Shown in pieces: positions 15,870-24,168 of a stretch of 64,000 nt of DNA (its first letter is position 1; each line of letters starts with the position of its first letter). This stretch comes from Agrobacterium tumefaciens (lineage in GTDB: Bacteria > Pseudomonadota > Alphaproteobacteria > Rhizobiales > Rhizobiaceae), in the NCBI RefSeq assembly GCF_017726655.1, contig NZ_CP072308.1:1-64000 (forward strand). Reading direction: 5' to 3'. The notes beneath the pieces are model-generated. The model saw nothing but the letters and a program-made list of their open reading frames with translations. It was not told the DNA's origin and did not search any database. The translations under genes were made by a program, and so were the position numbers.

Positions 15870-17060
15870 ATGTCGGGACATTTTAAATATATCGTTGTGG
15901 GGCGTGGCATGATGGGTGCTGCGGCCGCCCGCCATCTGGCCGAAACAGTCGATGGCGTCGCGCTGATCGGTCCCGTTGAACCTGCCGACATCAAATCGCA
16001 TCAGGGTGTCTTCGCCAGCCATTATGATGAGGCGCGGATTACTCGCACTATCGATGGCGATGCCGACTGGGCGTTGCTCGCCAACCGCTCCATCGCGCGC
16101 TATGGCGATATTGCGACGAGAAGTGGTGTGGAGTTTTACGCGCCGGTGGGTTGCCTGATGGTGGGGCCCGAACGGGGCGGAAAGAACCCCTTCGTCGAGA
16201 ATGTTCTGTCCGCAGCCGCCCGGCTTGGCGTTTCCACGGAATTGCTTGAGGACCAGAGCCTGAAAAGCCGCTTTCCCTATTTCTCTTTTGAACAGGGCTG
16301 CGAAGGCGTGTTTGAGAGGAACAATGCCGGCTACGTCAACCCGCGCGCGCTGGTGAAAGCGCAGGCGATCCTCGCGGAGAAGGCGGGCGCTATACTGATC
16401 GACGACATCGTCGTCTCAACCCGTGAAAACGGTGGCAGGGCATCGGTGCATACCGCTTCAGGCGTGGTTTATACCGCAGACCGCGTGCTGGTGGCGGCTG
16501 GCGGCTTCTCGATCATGCAAGATCTGTTGCCCCAGCCTGTGGCGCTGGATGTTTACGCGCGCACTGTCGCTTTCTTTGAGATAGATGAGGGTGACCTTGC
16601 GCAATATGCGGGCATGCCGTCGCTGATCTACGAGCCGCGCGACACGACGAAACACATCTACCTGCTGCCGCCGGTCCGCTATCCCGATGGCAAATTCTAT
16701 CTGAAGATCGGCGGCGATCCCGACGACAAGCGGCTTACAAGCGATCCTGAGATTCGGGGATGGTTCCGCTCCGGTGGCCGGGAAAGCGTGCGGGATCATC
16801 TCGCTGGCATCGTCGGAACGCTGGCGCCTTCCGTTGATCTCTCGCGCGTTTCTATGGCGGCCTGCGTTGTATCCAAAACGCAAAGTGGCTATCCGGCCAT
16901 TGGCTTCACGTCTTCGCCGCGCATTGCCGTTCTGACTGGCGGCAATGGGACGGCGGCCAAGAGCTCGGATGAGATTGGGCGGCTCGGTGCCCTGTTGCTG
17001 CGGGACGGACAAATCGCCGATGGTGCCTTCTCGACAGATTTCAAACCGGCATTTCTTTGA
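15870..17060 (+). CDS. FAD-dependent oxidoreductase (DAO family), copy 2
   Basis: This 396 aa paralogue of the preceding gene shares long identical blocks (FKYIVVG, GMMGAAAARHL, DGVALIGP, SHYDEARITR, LPPVRYPDGK, AAKSSDEIGRLGA). The FAD loop reads GRGMMG instead of GAGMMG, which keeps the three glycines. It has probably kept the fold but diverged in substrate or partner. ATG 15870 is preceded by AGAGGGCGG. rnpB starts about 55 nt downstream. Confidence 0.82.
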   Translation: MSGHFKYIVVGRGMMGAAAARHLAETVDGVALIGPVEPADIKSHQGVFASHYDEARITRTIDGDADWALLANRSIARYGDIATRSGVEFYAPVGCLMVGPERGGKNPFVENVLSAAARLGVSTELLEDQSLKSRFPYFSFEQGCEGVFERNNAGYVNPRALVKAQAILAEKAGAILIDDIVVSTRENGGRASVHTASGVVYTADRVLVAAGGFSIMQDLLPQPVALDVYARTVAFFEIDEGDLAQYAGMPSLIYEPRDTTKHIYLLPPVRYPDGKFYLKIGGDPDDKRLTSDPEIRGWFRSGGRESVRDHLAGIVGTLAPSVDLSRVSMAACVVSKTQSGYPAIGFTSSPRIAVLTGGNGTAAKSSDEIGRLGALLLRDGQIADGAFSTDFKPAFL

Positions 17061-17112
17061 GCTTTCCCGTCGCTTTTCGGTGGCTTTCGCTGCGGAACAT
17101 GGTTATGCAGCC

Positions 17113-17518
17113 CAAGCCAGTTGGCCGGGCAGCCGCGCTTTACCAATGTCGAAAGACGGTAAGGTGAGGAAAGTCCGGGCTCCACGGAAATACGGTGCCG
17201 GATAACGTCCGGCGGGGGCGACCCCAGGGAAAGTGCCACAGAGAGCAAACCGCCATGCTTCGCATGGTAAGGGTGAAAGGGTGGGGTAAGAGCCCACCGC
17301 GCTTCTGGTAACAGCGGCGGCAAGGTAAACCCCACCGGGAGCAAGACCGAATAGGGATGACACGGGGCGGGCGAAAGCCCGTTCACAGCCGGTTTCCGGG
17401 CCCGTCATCCGGGTGGGTTGCGCGAGGCGGCATGCAAATGCCGTCCCAGATGAATGGCTGCCACGTTCCGGGTCAAACCGGGGCCATACAGAACCCGGCT
17501 TACAGGCCAACTGGCGAA
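17113..17518 (+). ncRNA. rnpB: RNase P RNA, class A
   Basis: This is the catalytic RNA of RNase P, which matures tRNA 5' ends. Helix P1 is visible as GCCAGTTGGCC (17116-17126) pairing with GGCCAACTGGC (17505-17515). Between them lie the conserved core blocks GAGGAAAGTCCGGGCTCC (CR-I), ACAGAGAGCAAACCGCC, GGTAAGGGTGAAAGGGTGGGGTAAGAGCCC and the 3' CR-V block (ACAGAACCCGGCTTACAGG). The RNA end points are estimates of a few nt. It follows the oxidoreductase pair and converges with the YgiC-like gene. Protein frames running antisense through it are artefacts. Confidence 0.95.
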
Positions 17519-17542
17519 TTTTCCTCCGAATTTCGGCGAGGG

Positions 17543-18700
17543 TCATCCCTCGATGATATGGGGAACATAACGGGAGAGATTTGCCGTGATGGGCGAGGCG
17601 TCTTCACGAATGCCGAGCCCGCAGGACCGATCACCGACGATCCAGCTTCCGAGCACGGCGTATCCGAACTCGCTCTTGAAGAGGGGTGCGTAGGCCTGAA
17701 AAATATACCCCTCTTCGCCATAGCTACCTGGAGCCGACAAGATTTCTCGCCGGTTTCGGTAGAGGCTGACATTTTCGCCTTCGCGCGACAGAAGCGGTTT
17801 CACCACATAATCCCGTAATTCATATATTTCAGGATCGTCGGCGAAAAAACTCGGCAGTAGGTTGGGGTGATTGGGGTGGCGCCGCCAAAGCATTGGCAGC
17901 AGGCCCTTGTTCGACAACACGGCTTTCCATGCCGGTTCGACGAAAACGCCACTTTGTGCGGGCAATTGGGCGGCAAAGGATTCCCGTAACATGTATTCCC
18001 ACGGGTAAAGCTTGAAGCAGCGCTCTATGACACGACTCTGGAGGTCAGCATAACGTCCGCTGCCGTCGATGCCGATGTCCCTGATGTCGAGAAACTGGGC
18101 GCGGTGGCCAGCCTGAATTGCGCAGTCCATGAGATAAATCGTCGTGCCGCAATCTTCTTGATCGTCGCTCAACGCCGCGAAATGGAAAATCCGGTCTTTC
18201 GAGAATTGCCCAAAGGCCTCGATCAGGGCTTCCTGAAGCGAATTGAATTGGTCTGTTTGCGTCGGCAGCGTTCCAAGGGCAACCTGATCCGTCAGCCAAT
18301 TATATTGAAAATATCCCGTTTCGAAGACGGATGTGGGCGTGTCGGCGTTGTACTCGAGCAGTTTTGCCGGGCCGCGTCCGTCATAGGCAAGATCGAAGCG
18401 ACCATATAAATGCTGGTCGCCCCGCCGCCAGGAACTCCGGATCATGTCGTGATAATCCCTTGGGATGGCAAGACGGGTTAGCGCCTCCTCGCTGTTTACG
18501 ATGTCGGCGACGAGATCCATGCACATATCGTGCAGAGCCTGGCTCGGCTCTTCGATCTCGCGCTCGATTTCCTCGAGCCCGAAGCAATAGGCAGCATCAT
18601 CCACCCAATAAGGCTCGCCGTGCATTTCATGAAAGGAGAAGCCAACGGCATTGGCTTTCTCGCGCCAATCCGGACGCGGCGGAACTGTGATGCGCCGCAT
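17543..18700 (-). CDS. Glutathionylspermidine synthase-like ATP-grasp amidoligase (YgiC/YjfC)
   Basis: The 385 aa protein of the GSP_synth family has an ATP-grasp ligase fold without the amidase half of E. coli Gss. Diagnostic stretches are RRGDQHLYGRFD, KLLEYNADTPTS (substrate/ATP loop), FVEPAWKAVLSNKGLLPMLW, YVVKPLLSREGENV (glycine-rich ATP-binding loop) and LGSWIVGDRSCGLGIREDAS near the C-terminus. The family is expected to join a carboxylate to an amine; the real substrate of YgiC-type proteins is unknown. ATG 18700 starts 1 nt after the DUF1190 stop, so the start at 18730 inside that gene is rejected. It is the last gene of a three-gene operon with DUF1190 and DUF350. Confidence 0.85.
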   Translation of the reverse strand: MRRITVPPRPDWREKANAVGFSFHEMHGEPYWVDDAAYCFGLEEIEREIEEPSQALHDMCMDLVADIVNSEEALTRLAIPRDYHDMIRSSWRRGDQHLYGRFDLAYDGRGPAKLLEYNADTPTSVFETGYFQYNWLTDQVALGTLPTQTDQFNSLQEALIEAFGQFSKDRIFHFAALSDDQEDCGTTIYLMDCAIQAGHRAQFLDIRDIGIDGSGRYADLQSRVIERCFKLYPWEYMLRESFAAQLPAQSGVFVEPAWKAVLSNKGLLPMLWRRHPNHPNLLPSFFADDPEIYELRDYVVKPLLSREGENVSLYRNRREILSAPGSYGEEGYIFQAYAPLFKSEFGYAVLGSWIVGDRSCGLGIREDASPITANLSRYVPHIIEG

Positions 18701-18701
18701 G

Positions 18702-19295
18702 TCAGCTTCCGGAAAAGGAGTGGCCGCCAAATCCGCCGCGGCCCTTGACGTTCGTTTTGGCGTTTAGCGTCTTCACATCATTTGCCAGCCAGCTGCTTGG
18801 ACCGCCGCCGGACGAGCCGCCGTTCTGTTCGCCCGCTCTCACATCCGGCGTGACGAGATCGCCGTTGCGTTTTCGGTAGGCCGACATCGCGCCCGAGGAA
18901 CCCGATGTGCCATTTTTCTGTCGGCGACGATAATCACTATAGTCAGCAAAGTTCTCGATAGAGCGAGGCATGGCGAACCCGGCTGGTGAAGGCGTGAAAA
19001 CGCCCGTGCCGGTCGGGTTGGTGGAATTGAGGTTTTGCTTTAGCTCAGAGCAGTTTCCCGCACCGTATTCCATCTCGCAAGCGACCATATTGCGAAATCT
19101 CGGTGCGGTCGCGAGATGATGTTGGCTGGCGTCTTCGGATGCCGCCTGGCAAGCCTTGGGATAAACACCTGAGGCGACGCATTTTTCCACTGAGGTATAA
19201 AGTACCTCTTCGTCCGGTGAAAAAGCCATAAAGAGGCCTATTGCGGCAATCGTACCGAGCGCAAGACGCGGATGTTCTGTCACGTCCAAATACAT
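18702..19295 (-). CDS. DUF1190 (YgiB-like) protein with Gly/Ser-rich tail
   Basis: This 197 aa protein starts MYLDVTEHPRLALGTIAAIGLF, one membrane segment with no lipobox. A Cys-rich segment follows with the DUF1190 pattern SVEKCVASGVYPKAC, then APRFRNMVACEMEYGAGNC. The C-terminal half is low complexity (SGSSGAM, GGSSGGGPSSW) and ends with KGRGGFGGHSFSGS; an RGGFG motif near the tail also occurs in E. coli YgiB as I recall it. ATG 19295 has TTGAGGAA upstream. It lies between DUF350 and the YgiC-like ligase. A plausible inference is that its tail is a substrate of the ligase; function unproven. Confidence 0.78.
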   Translation of the reverse strand: MYLDVTEHPRLALGTIAAIGLFMAFSPDEEVLYTSVEKCVASGVYPKACQAASEDASQHHLATAPRFRNMVACEMEYGAGNCSELKQNLNSTNPTGTGVFTPSPAGFAMPRSIENFADYSDYRRRQKNGTSGSSGAMSAYRKRNGDLVTPDVRAGEQNGGSSGGGPSSWLANDVKTLNAKTNVKGRGGFGGHSFSGS

Positions 19296-19304
19296 GTCTG
19301 TTCC

Positions 19305-19709
19305 TCAATAGGCCATGCAGGCAGCGTTCAGAATGCCGATGACGACGGCGATGCCGCCACTCCAGAGCCCGGCCGCCACATTGTTCTCGGTTATCTTGAG
19401 GTGCAGGTCGGTCATGCTGAGCTTGGCGATGTAGAATGCAAGAACCTGAACCAGCAACCCGATCACTGCCCAGATCACATAGTCGGGAAGGCTGACGGAG
19501 TTGGCCGCCGCCGAGGCCAGCGGCAGGCTGAAGCCGATCAACGCCCCCAGAAAGGCGACGACGGCGGCAATGTTGCCGGCCTTGATCAACTCTCCTTCAC
19601 GATGGGGAGTTAGGCGGGTGTAAACGGCGCAAAAAGCCGCGAGGCAGAGCAGGCTGGTTAGAAAATAACTTATGAAGGCAGGCAAGCCTGCCACGTAATT
19701 CAGCATCAT
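19305..19709 (-). CDS. DUF350 family four-helix membrane protein (YjfL-like)
   Basis: The 134 aa protein has four hydrophobic helices: FISYFLTSLLCLAAFCAVYT, AGNIAAVVAFLGALIGFSL, YVIWAVIGLLVQVLAFYIA, and AAGLWSGGIAVVIGILNAACM. SMTDLHLKITENNVAAG is the conserved loop of the DUF350 family. ATG 19709 is preceded by GTGAGA; 19706 is an equally possible start. It is the first gene of the operon with DUF1190 and YgiC-like genes, an association also seen in enterobacteria (yjfL-yjfM-yjfC). Confidence 0.82.
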   Translation of the reverse strand: MMLNYVAGLPAFISYFLTSLLCLAAFCAVYTRLTPHREGELIKAGNIAAVVAFLGALIGFSLPLASAAANSVSLPDYVIWAVIGLLVQVLAFYIAKLSMTDLHLKITENNVAAGLWSGGIAVVIGILNAACMAY

Positions 19710-20326
19710 TATCTCACAATGAAAACACAACTTCAAAAATCAAAATCAATTGAAAGTTTAAAAAGTCAAGCCGTCGTCGTGTTGTTGTTGAGGAAGAATG
19801 ACTGTTCTGGCTGAGGCGCACAACGTGTGTCGCTTCGGCATAAATCGGGCCGCAAGCAATTGGTCTGTCGCAAAATGCTATAGATGGCCGGTGACCGCCG
19901 GCCTGCGGTTTCCTCGGGCGGCGTCCGCGCCCTTGGAGATTTAATTGACGCGTGTTCCACGTGAACTGGCAAGCATTTGTTTCTCAATCGAAAAAATGGA
20001 CAAATTTGCCCAGGCTTTCATCGTTTTGATGCCGTATCAGTTTGCAAAGTAAACCATTCGTTAAACTTAACGGCTTATGAATTTCCGATGCGAAGGCGGT
20101 ATCGTGCCGGCTTCATCCCATTGACGCCCATAGTGTCCCATGATATCCCAAATGCACACCACATTGGGTCGTGTTTTTGACCCGCAATCGCTGAAACAAG
20201 TGAGGAGCCTGCGAGGGGCTGCTGCAGGGCATGTTGTCCTGGCGCTTGGCGATGTGTCGTGCGTACCGGTGTCGGCTGCGGGGCGGATGGATCGCTTTGC
20301 GGCATGCGGTTTTGGCGAGTTGAGTA
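19710..20326. other. Long regulatory intergenic region upstream of the dcw cluster
   Basis: This 617-bp stretch lies between the DUF350 operon and mraZ. It contains a GGCCGG-TGACCG-CCGGCC hairpin (about 19887-19904), a parS-like word at 19953-19968, a CGTTAA-AC-TTAACG palindrome at 20059-20072, and the TGGG box array at 20116-20150. No convincing ORF is present. Confidence 0.55.
20116..20150 (-). promoter_or_regulatory. Four MraZ boxes (TGGG-N6) upstream of mraZ
   Basis: On the plus strand CCCA occurs at 20117-20120, 20127-20130, 20137-20140 and 20147-20150, each exactly 10 bp apart. On the minus strand this reads TGGGATATCA-TGGGACACTA-TGGGCGTCAA-TGGGA. MraZ is known to bind tandem TGGGN repeats with 5-bp spacers in its own promoter in E. 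coli. The array lies about 180 bp upstream of mraZ. Confidence 0.75.
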
Positions 20327-20767
20327 ATGGACCGCTTTTTATCGAACGTGACGAACAGGATCGACGCCAAGGGGCGCGTTTCGGTTCCGTCTCCGTTTCG
20401 TTCGGTGCTGGCCAAGCGCGGCATTCAGGAGCTGTATTGTCTCCAGGATTTCGCCTTTCCGGCAATCAGTGTCGGCGGTCCGGATCTGCTGGAGCGCTAC
20501 GAGCGGCAGATCGCGTCCATGGATGCCTTCTCGCCGGAAGCGAACGCAATGTCGCTGCTGGTTCACGGCGGCGGTGTTTTCATGAAGCTCGACCAGGAAG
20601 GTCGATTGATGGTGACGGATTTTGTGCGGGAATTCACCGGCATCTCTACCGAGGTCACCTTCGTCGGACGGGCGGATCATTTTCAGCTTTGGCAACCGGA
20701 TGCGTTTTTGGCGGCGCAGGCGGAAGCAAGAGCGGGGCGCGGTTTTTCGGCTGCTCGCCCCGCCTAG
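20327..20767 (+). CDS. mraZ: Transcriptional regulator MraZ
   Basis: This 146 aa AbrB-fold protein has the duplicated MraZ signature: [16 protein letters not shown] near the N-terminus and [17 protein letters not shown] in the second half. MraZ forms rings and represses the dcw promoter by binding TGGG repeats; four such repeats lie upstream. ATG 20327 gives the usual MDRFLSN start. It heads the division and cell wall cluster, with rsmH beginning 14 nt after its stop. Confidence 0.95.
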   Translation: MDRFLSNVTNRIDAKGRVSVPSPFRSVLAKRGIQELYCLQDFAFPAISVGGPDLLERYERQIASMDAFSPEANAMSLLVHGGGVFMKLDQEGRLMVTDFVREFTGISTEVTFVGRADHFQLWQPDAFLAAQAEARAGRGFSAARPA

Positions 20768-20781
20768 GACGGGGACAGTCA

Positions 20782-21807
20782 ATGGCGGCGAATTCTGGCG
20801 GACGATCTTCTGATGCCGATGGCGGACCTCAGCGCCATATTCCTGTGCTGCTTCGCGAAGTCATCACCGCACTTGAACCCGCCCCCGGCAAGGTCATTCT
20901 GGATGGCACTTTCGGTGCCGGCGGCTATACCCAGGCCATTCTCGATCAGGGCGCAAATGTCATCGCGCTCGACCGCGATCCAACGGCTATCGCCGGCGGT
21001 CAGGCCATGGTCGCGGCCAATGGCGGCCGCCTTTCGCTCATCCAATCGCAATTTTCCGATCTCGCAAAGCATGCGCCGGAGGGTGGCCTCGATGGGGTGG
21101 TTCTCGATATCGGTGTGTCCTCCATGCAGATCGACGAGGCCGAGCGCGGTTTTTCCTTCCAGAAAAATGGCCCGCTCGACATGCGCATGTCCGCTTCCGG
21201 CGTTTCGGCGGCGGATGTCGTCAACCGCGCCAAGGTTGGGGATCTTATCCGCATCTTCGGTTTTCTCGGCGAAGAAAAGCAGCCGGGTCGCATTGCCCGC
21301 GCCATCGAGAAAAAGCGGGCGGAAGAGCCTTTCCGTACCACCCGCGATCTGGCGGGCCTGATCGAGATCGTCACGCCGCGTAAAGCCAAAGACAAGATAC
21401 ACCCGGCAACGCGGGTGTTCCAGGCGCTGCGCGTTTTCGTCAATGACGAGCTGGGCGAACTGGCGCAAGCGCTCTTCGCTGCAGAGCGGTCCTTGAAGCC
21501 AGGAGGGCGGCTGGTCGTCGTCACCTTCCATTCGCTGGAAGACCGTATCGTCAAGAAATTCTTCTCCGACCGTTCGGGCAAGGCCGCGGGTTCCCGGCAT
21601 CTGCCGATGGTGGAGGACAAGCCCGCCATTTTCGAGACTATCGGCAAGCCGATGATCGCCGCCAGCGACGAGGAGGCGGAGCTCAATCCTCGGGCCCGCT
21701 CGGCCAAGCTTCGCGCGGGCCTGCGCACCACGGCACCGGCGCGCGCTGCGGATTTCTCGATATTCGAGCTTCCCGATCTCGCCAGCCTTGAAAAGATGGG
21801 AGGCTGA
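20782..21807 (+). CDS. rsmH: 16S rRNA m4C1402 methyltransferase RsmH
   Basis: The 341 aa protein N4-methylates C1402 of 16S rRNA in the decoding centre. [10 protein letters not shown] (41-50) is the SAM motif, followed by [27 protein letters not shown], and [16 protein letters not shown]. The open frame extends upstream through mraZ to 20140, but ATG 20782 with upstream GGACGGGGA gives the normal N-terminus ([10 protein letters not shown]). It is second in the dcw operon and 1 nt before ftsL. Confidence 0.94.
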   Translation: MAANSGGRSSDADGGPQRHIPVLLREVITALEPAPGKVILDGTFGAGGYTQAILDQGANVIALDRDPTAIAGGQAMVAANGGRLSLIQSQFSDLAKHAPEGGLDGVVLDIGVSSMQIDEAERGFSFQKNGPLDMRMSASGVSAADVVNRAKVGDLIRIFGFLGEEKQPGRIARAIEKKRAEEPFRTTRDLAGLIEIVTPRKAKDKIHPATRVFQALRVFVNDELGELAQALFAAERSLKPGGRLVVVTFHSLEDRIVKKFFSDRSGKAAGSRHLPMVEDKPAIFETIGKPMIAASDEEAELNPRARSAKLRAGLRTTAPARAADFSIFELPDLASLEKMGG

Positions 21808-21808
21808 T

Positions 21809-22369
21809 ATGCTGCGCACTTTCGATGTCATCTTGATGGGGGTCATGGTCGCTGCGGCGGTCGTGACCTACTCGATCAAGCACAAGGCCGATCTGAAGCT
21901 TGAAGAGGTCCGCAAGCTTGAAGCCGAGATAAAGCTTGAAAAGGATACGATCGATCTCCTGCGGGCAGACTGGGCATTGCTGACGCAGCCGAACCGCCTG
22001 CACCGTCTGGTCAATGCCTATCAGACGGAACTCGGTCTTTCGCCGACGCTGCCGACGCAACTGGCGCAGCCGCGCGAGTTGCCCATGCTGCGCTCGCAGT
22101 TGCCGCAGCCGCCCGAGCCGGAAGGCATGAGCGTTGAAGACGTCATCGCCGCTGCCGTCAATGGCTCCAAGCCCGGCGCGACGCTGGGCGGCGCTTCCAA
22201 ACCAAAATCCCCGCCGGCGGGCCAGATTGCCGTGAACGGCGTTCCGGTGCCGACCCCGCGTGCCCGTGTTTCTCGCCCGGCACCCGCACCCGTGCCCGTT
22301 GCTTCCGCCACCGTGGGTGATGAAACCGACGACATGGACGACACGATAACAGGATCGGTGAACCGCTGA
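21809..22369 (+). CDS. ftsL: Cell division protein FtsL-like
   Basis: This 186 aa bitopic protein has a short cytoplasmic N-terminus, a membrane segment (FDVILMGVMVAAAVVTYSI), and a Lys/Glu-rich coiled coil (LKLEEVRKLEAEIKLEKDTIDLLRADWA, spanning residues of about 30-60). LTQPNRLHRLV, typical of FtsL, follows, and then a Pro-rich tail. FtsL bridges FtsB and the FtsWI synthase in the divisome. Identification rests on topology, coiled coil and its position between rsmH and ftsI; sequence identity in this family is always low. The ATG 21809 is chosen over 21788, which would overlap rsmH. Confidence 0.82.
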   Translation: MLRTFDVILMGVMVAAAVVTYSIKHKADLKLEEVRKLEAEIKLEKDTIDLLRADWALLTQPNRLHRLVNAYQTELGLSPTLPTQLAQPRELPMLRSQLPQPPEPEGMSVEDVIAAAVNGSKPGATLGGASKPKSPPAGQIAVNGVPVPTPRARVSRPAPAPVPVASATVGDETDDMDDTITGSVNR

Positions 22370-24111
22370 TGTCTTTTCTCTCCCGCGCCATGGTTTTGAA
22401 GAGCAAGGCTCACTTTTCCGCCAGCACGACCGGCATCCACGCCGATCATGCGGCATTTGAAGGCGCGCGCAAGAAGCGCGCGGCGCAGGCGAAAAGCCGC
22501 GTGGGCCTTCTCATTTTTGGTTTCGTCGCCTTTTACGCCGTCGTCGGAGGACGTCTGGTGCAATATGGCATGGCCGAGCAGGAGACGGTGTCGAGCATTG
22601 CGCCTGCCGACCGCTTGATGGCGTCGCGCCCTGATCTTCTCGACCGTAACGGCGAGGTGCTGGCCACCGATATCCGCACCGTCTCGCTGTTTGCCGAGCC
22701 GCATCGTATCGTTGATATTGACGAGGCCATCGAAAAGCTGCGCACGGTCTTGCCGGACCTCGACCAGCGCACGACCTACCAGAAGCTCTCCTCCAATTCG
22801 CGGTTCCAGTGGCTGCGCCGCCAGTTGACGCCGAAGCAGCAGAGCCAGATTCTCGCGCTTGGTATTCCCGGCATCGGGTTCCGCCCGGAAAAGCGCCGCT
22901 TTTATCCCGGCGGGCCGACCGCGGCGCATGTTGTCGGTCACGTCAATATCGACAACCGCGGCGTTGCCGGCATGGAGCGTTACGTCGACAGCCAGGGCCT
23001 TGCCGATCTGACGGCGCTCGGCATGACGAGCGATCAGCCGCTGGAACCTGTAAAGCTCTCCATCGACCTGCGCGTGCAGTCCATTGTGCGTGAAGTCGTG
23101 ACTTCGGCCATCACCAAGTTCCAGGCGATCGGCGCCGGTGCCGTGGTTCTGGATGTGCATACCGGCGAAGTTCTCGCTATGGCCTCGGTGCCGGATTACG
23201 ATCCGAACAACCCGGCCGAAGGCGCGAAGGAAGGCTGGCTCAACCGCATGTCGAACGGCACGTTCGAAATGGGCTCCACCTTCAAATCCTTCACCATTGC
23301 CATGGGTCTTGATTCGGGCCGCGTCCGTCTCGGCGATATGTTCGACGCGCGTTACCCGATCCGCATCGGCGGCTTCACCATCAAGGACTTCCACGGCAAG
23401 GGCCGCATGCTCTCGGTGCCGGAAATCTTCCAGTATTCGTCAAACATCGGTACGGCGAAGATTGCTGACACCGTTGGCACCGAAGGCCACAAGGAATTCC
23501 TCACAAGGCTTGGTCTTCTCACGCGCATGCAGACCGAACTGCCTGAAGTGGCGCTGCCCTCGCAGCCGCGCGAGTGGAAGAAGATCAACTCCATCACCAT
23601 TTCCTTCGGTCACGGCGTTTCCACCACGCCGCTGCAGACGGCGGTTGCCGGTGCGGCCCTCGTCAATGGCGGCAAACTCATCGAACCGACCTTCCTGCCG
23701 CGCACCCGCGAACAGGCGGATCAGGTGGCAAAGCAGGTCCTGAAGCCCGGCGCCAGCAAGGATATGCGCTTCCTCTTCGAGTGGAACGGCGTCAACGGTT
23801 CCGGCCGAAATGCGCGCGTCGATGGCTTCAACGTCGGCGGCAAGACCGGCACGGCCGACAAGGTCGTGAACGGTCGCTATGTTCACGACAAGAACTTCAA
23901 CGCCTTCCTGTCGGCTTTCCCGATGGATGACCCGCAATATGTGGTGCTGTCCTTCATCGATGAGCCGAAGACGGACAAGGGCAATGGCGCGGCACTTGCC
24001 GGCACGTCCGCAGCGCCCATGGTGCACGATATCATCAGCCGCACGGCGGCGGTGCTGGGCGTGAAGCCGAAGTTCGGCAAGGATGGCTCGGCCTTGCTCG
24101 TGTCTTATTGA
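22369..24111 (+). CDS. ftsI: Peptidoglycan D,D-transpeptidase FtsI (PBP3)
   Basis: The 580 aa septal transpeptidase has an N-terminal membrane anchor (RVGLLIFGFVAFYAVVGGRLV), a PBP dimerisation region starting at ADRLMASRPDLLDRNGEVLA, and a transpeptidase domain. Catalytic motifs are STFK near residue 303 (nucleophile Ser), SSN near 356, and KTGTA near 491. It crosslinks septal peptidoglycan with FtsW. Its ATG overlaps the ftsL stop by 1 nt. Confidence 0.95.
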   Translation: MSFLSRAMVLKSKAHFSASTTGIHADHAAFEGARKKRAAQAKSRVGLLIFGFVAFYAVVGGRLVQYGMAEQETVSSIAPADRLMASRPDLLDRNGEVLATDIRTVSLFAEPHRIVDIDEAIEKLRTVLPDLDQRTTYQKLSSNSRFQWLRRQLTPKQQSQILALGIPGIGFRPEKRRFYPGGPTAAHVVGHVNIDNRGVAGMERYVDSQGLADLTALGMTSDQPLEPVKLSIDLRVQSIVREVVTSAITKFQAIGAGAVVLDVHTGEVLAMASVPDYDPNNPAEGAKEGWLNRMSNGTFEMGSTFKSFTIAMGLDSGRVRLGDMFDARYPIRIGGFTIKDFHGKGRMLSVPEIFQYSSNIGTAKIADTVGTEGHKEFLTRLGLLTRMQTELPEVALPSQPREWKKINSITISFGHGVSTTPLQTAVAGAALVNGGKLIEPTFLPRTREQADQVAKQVLKPGASKDMRFLFEWNGVNGSGRNARVDGFNVGGKTGTADKVVNGRYVHDKNFNAFLSAFPMDDPQYVVLSFIDEPKTDKGNGAALAGTSAAPMVHDIISRTAAVLGVKPKFGKDGSALLVSY

Positions 24112-24168
24112 TTGTTAGCTTATGATGTTCCGGCGATTCGCGCCGGGGGGACAAGACGGACACAGTCG

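Noticed and set aside
16889..17546. Minus-strand frames over the end of the oxidoreductase and rnpB
   Set aside because: They run antisense to the conserved RNase P RNA; such frames are known false predictions over rnpB.
19766..19987. 73-codon minus-strand frame in the mraZ upstream region
   Set aside because: No RBS, no recognisable domain, and composition like non-coding sequence.
20140..20781. N-terminal extension of rsmH reading through mraZ
   Set aside because: It lies in a different frame of mraZ and has no family similarity; ATG 20782 with RBS gives the standard RsmH start.
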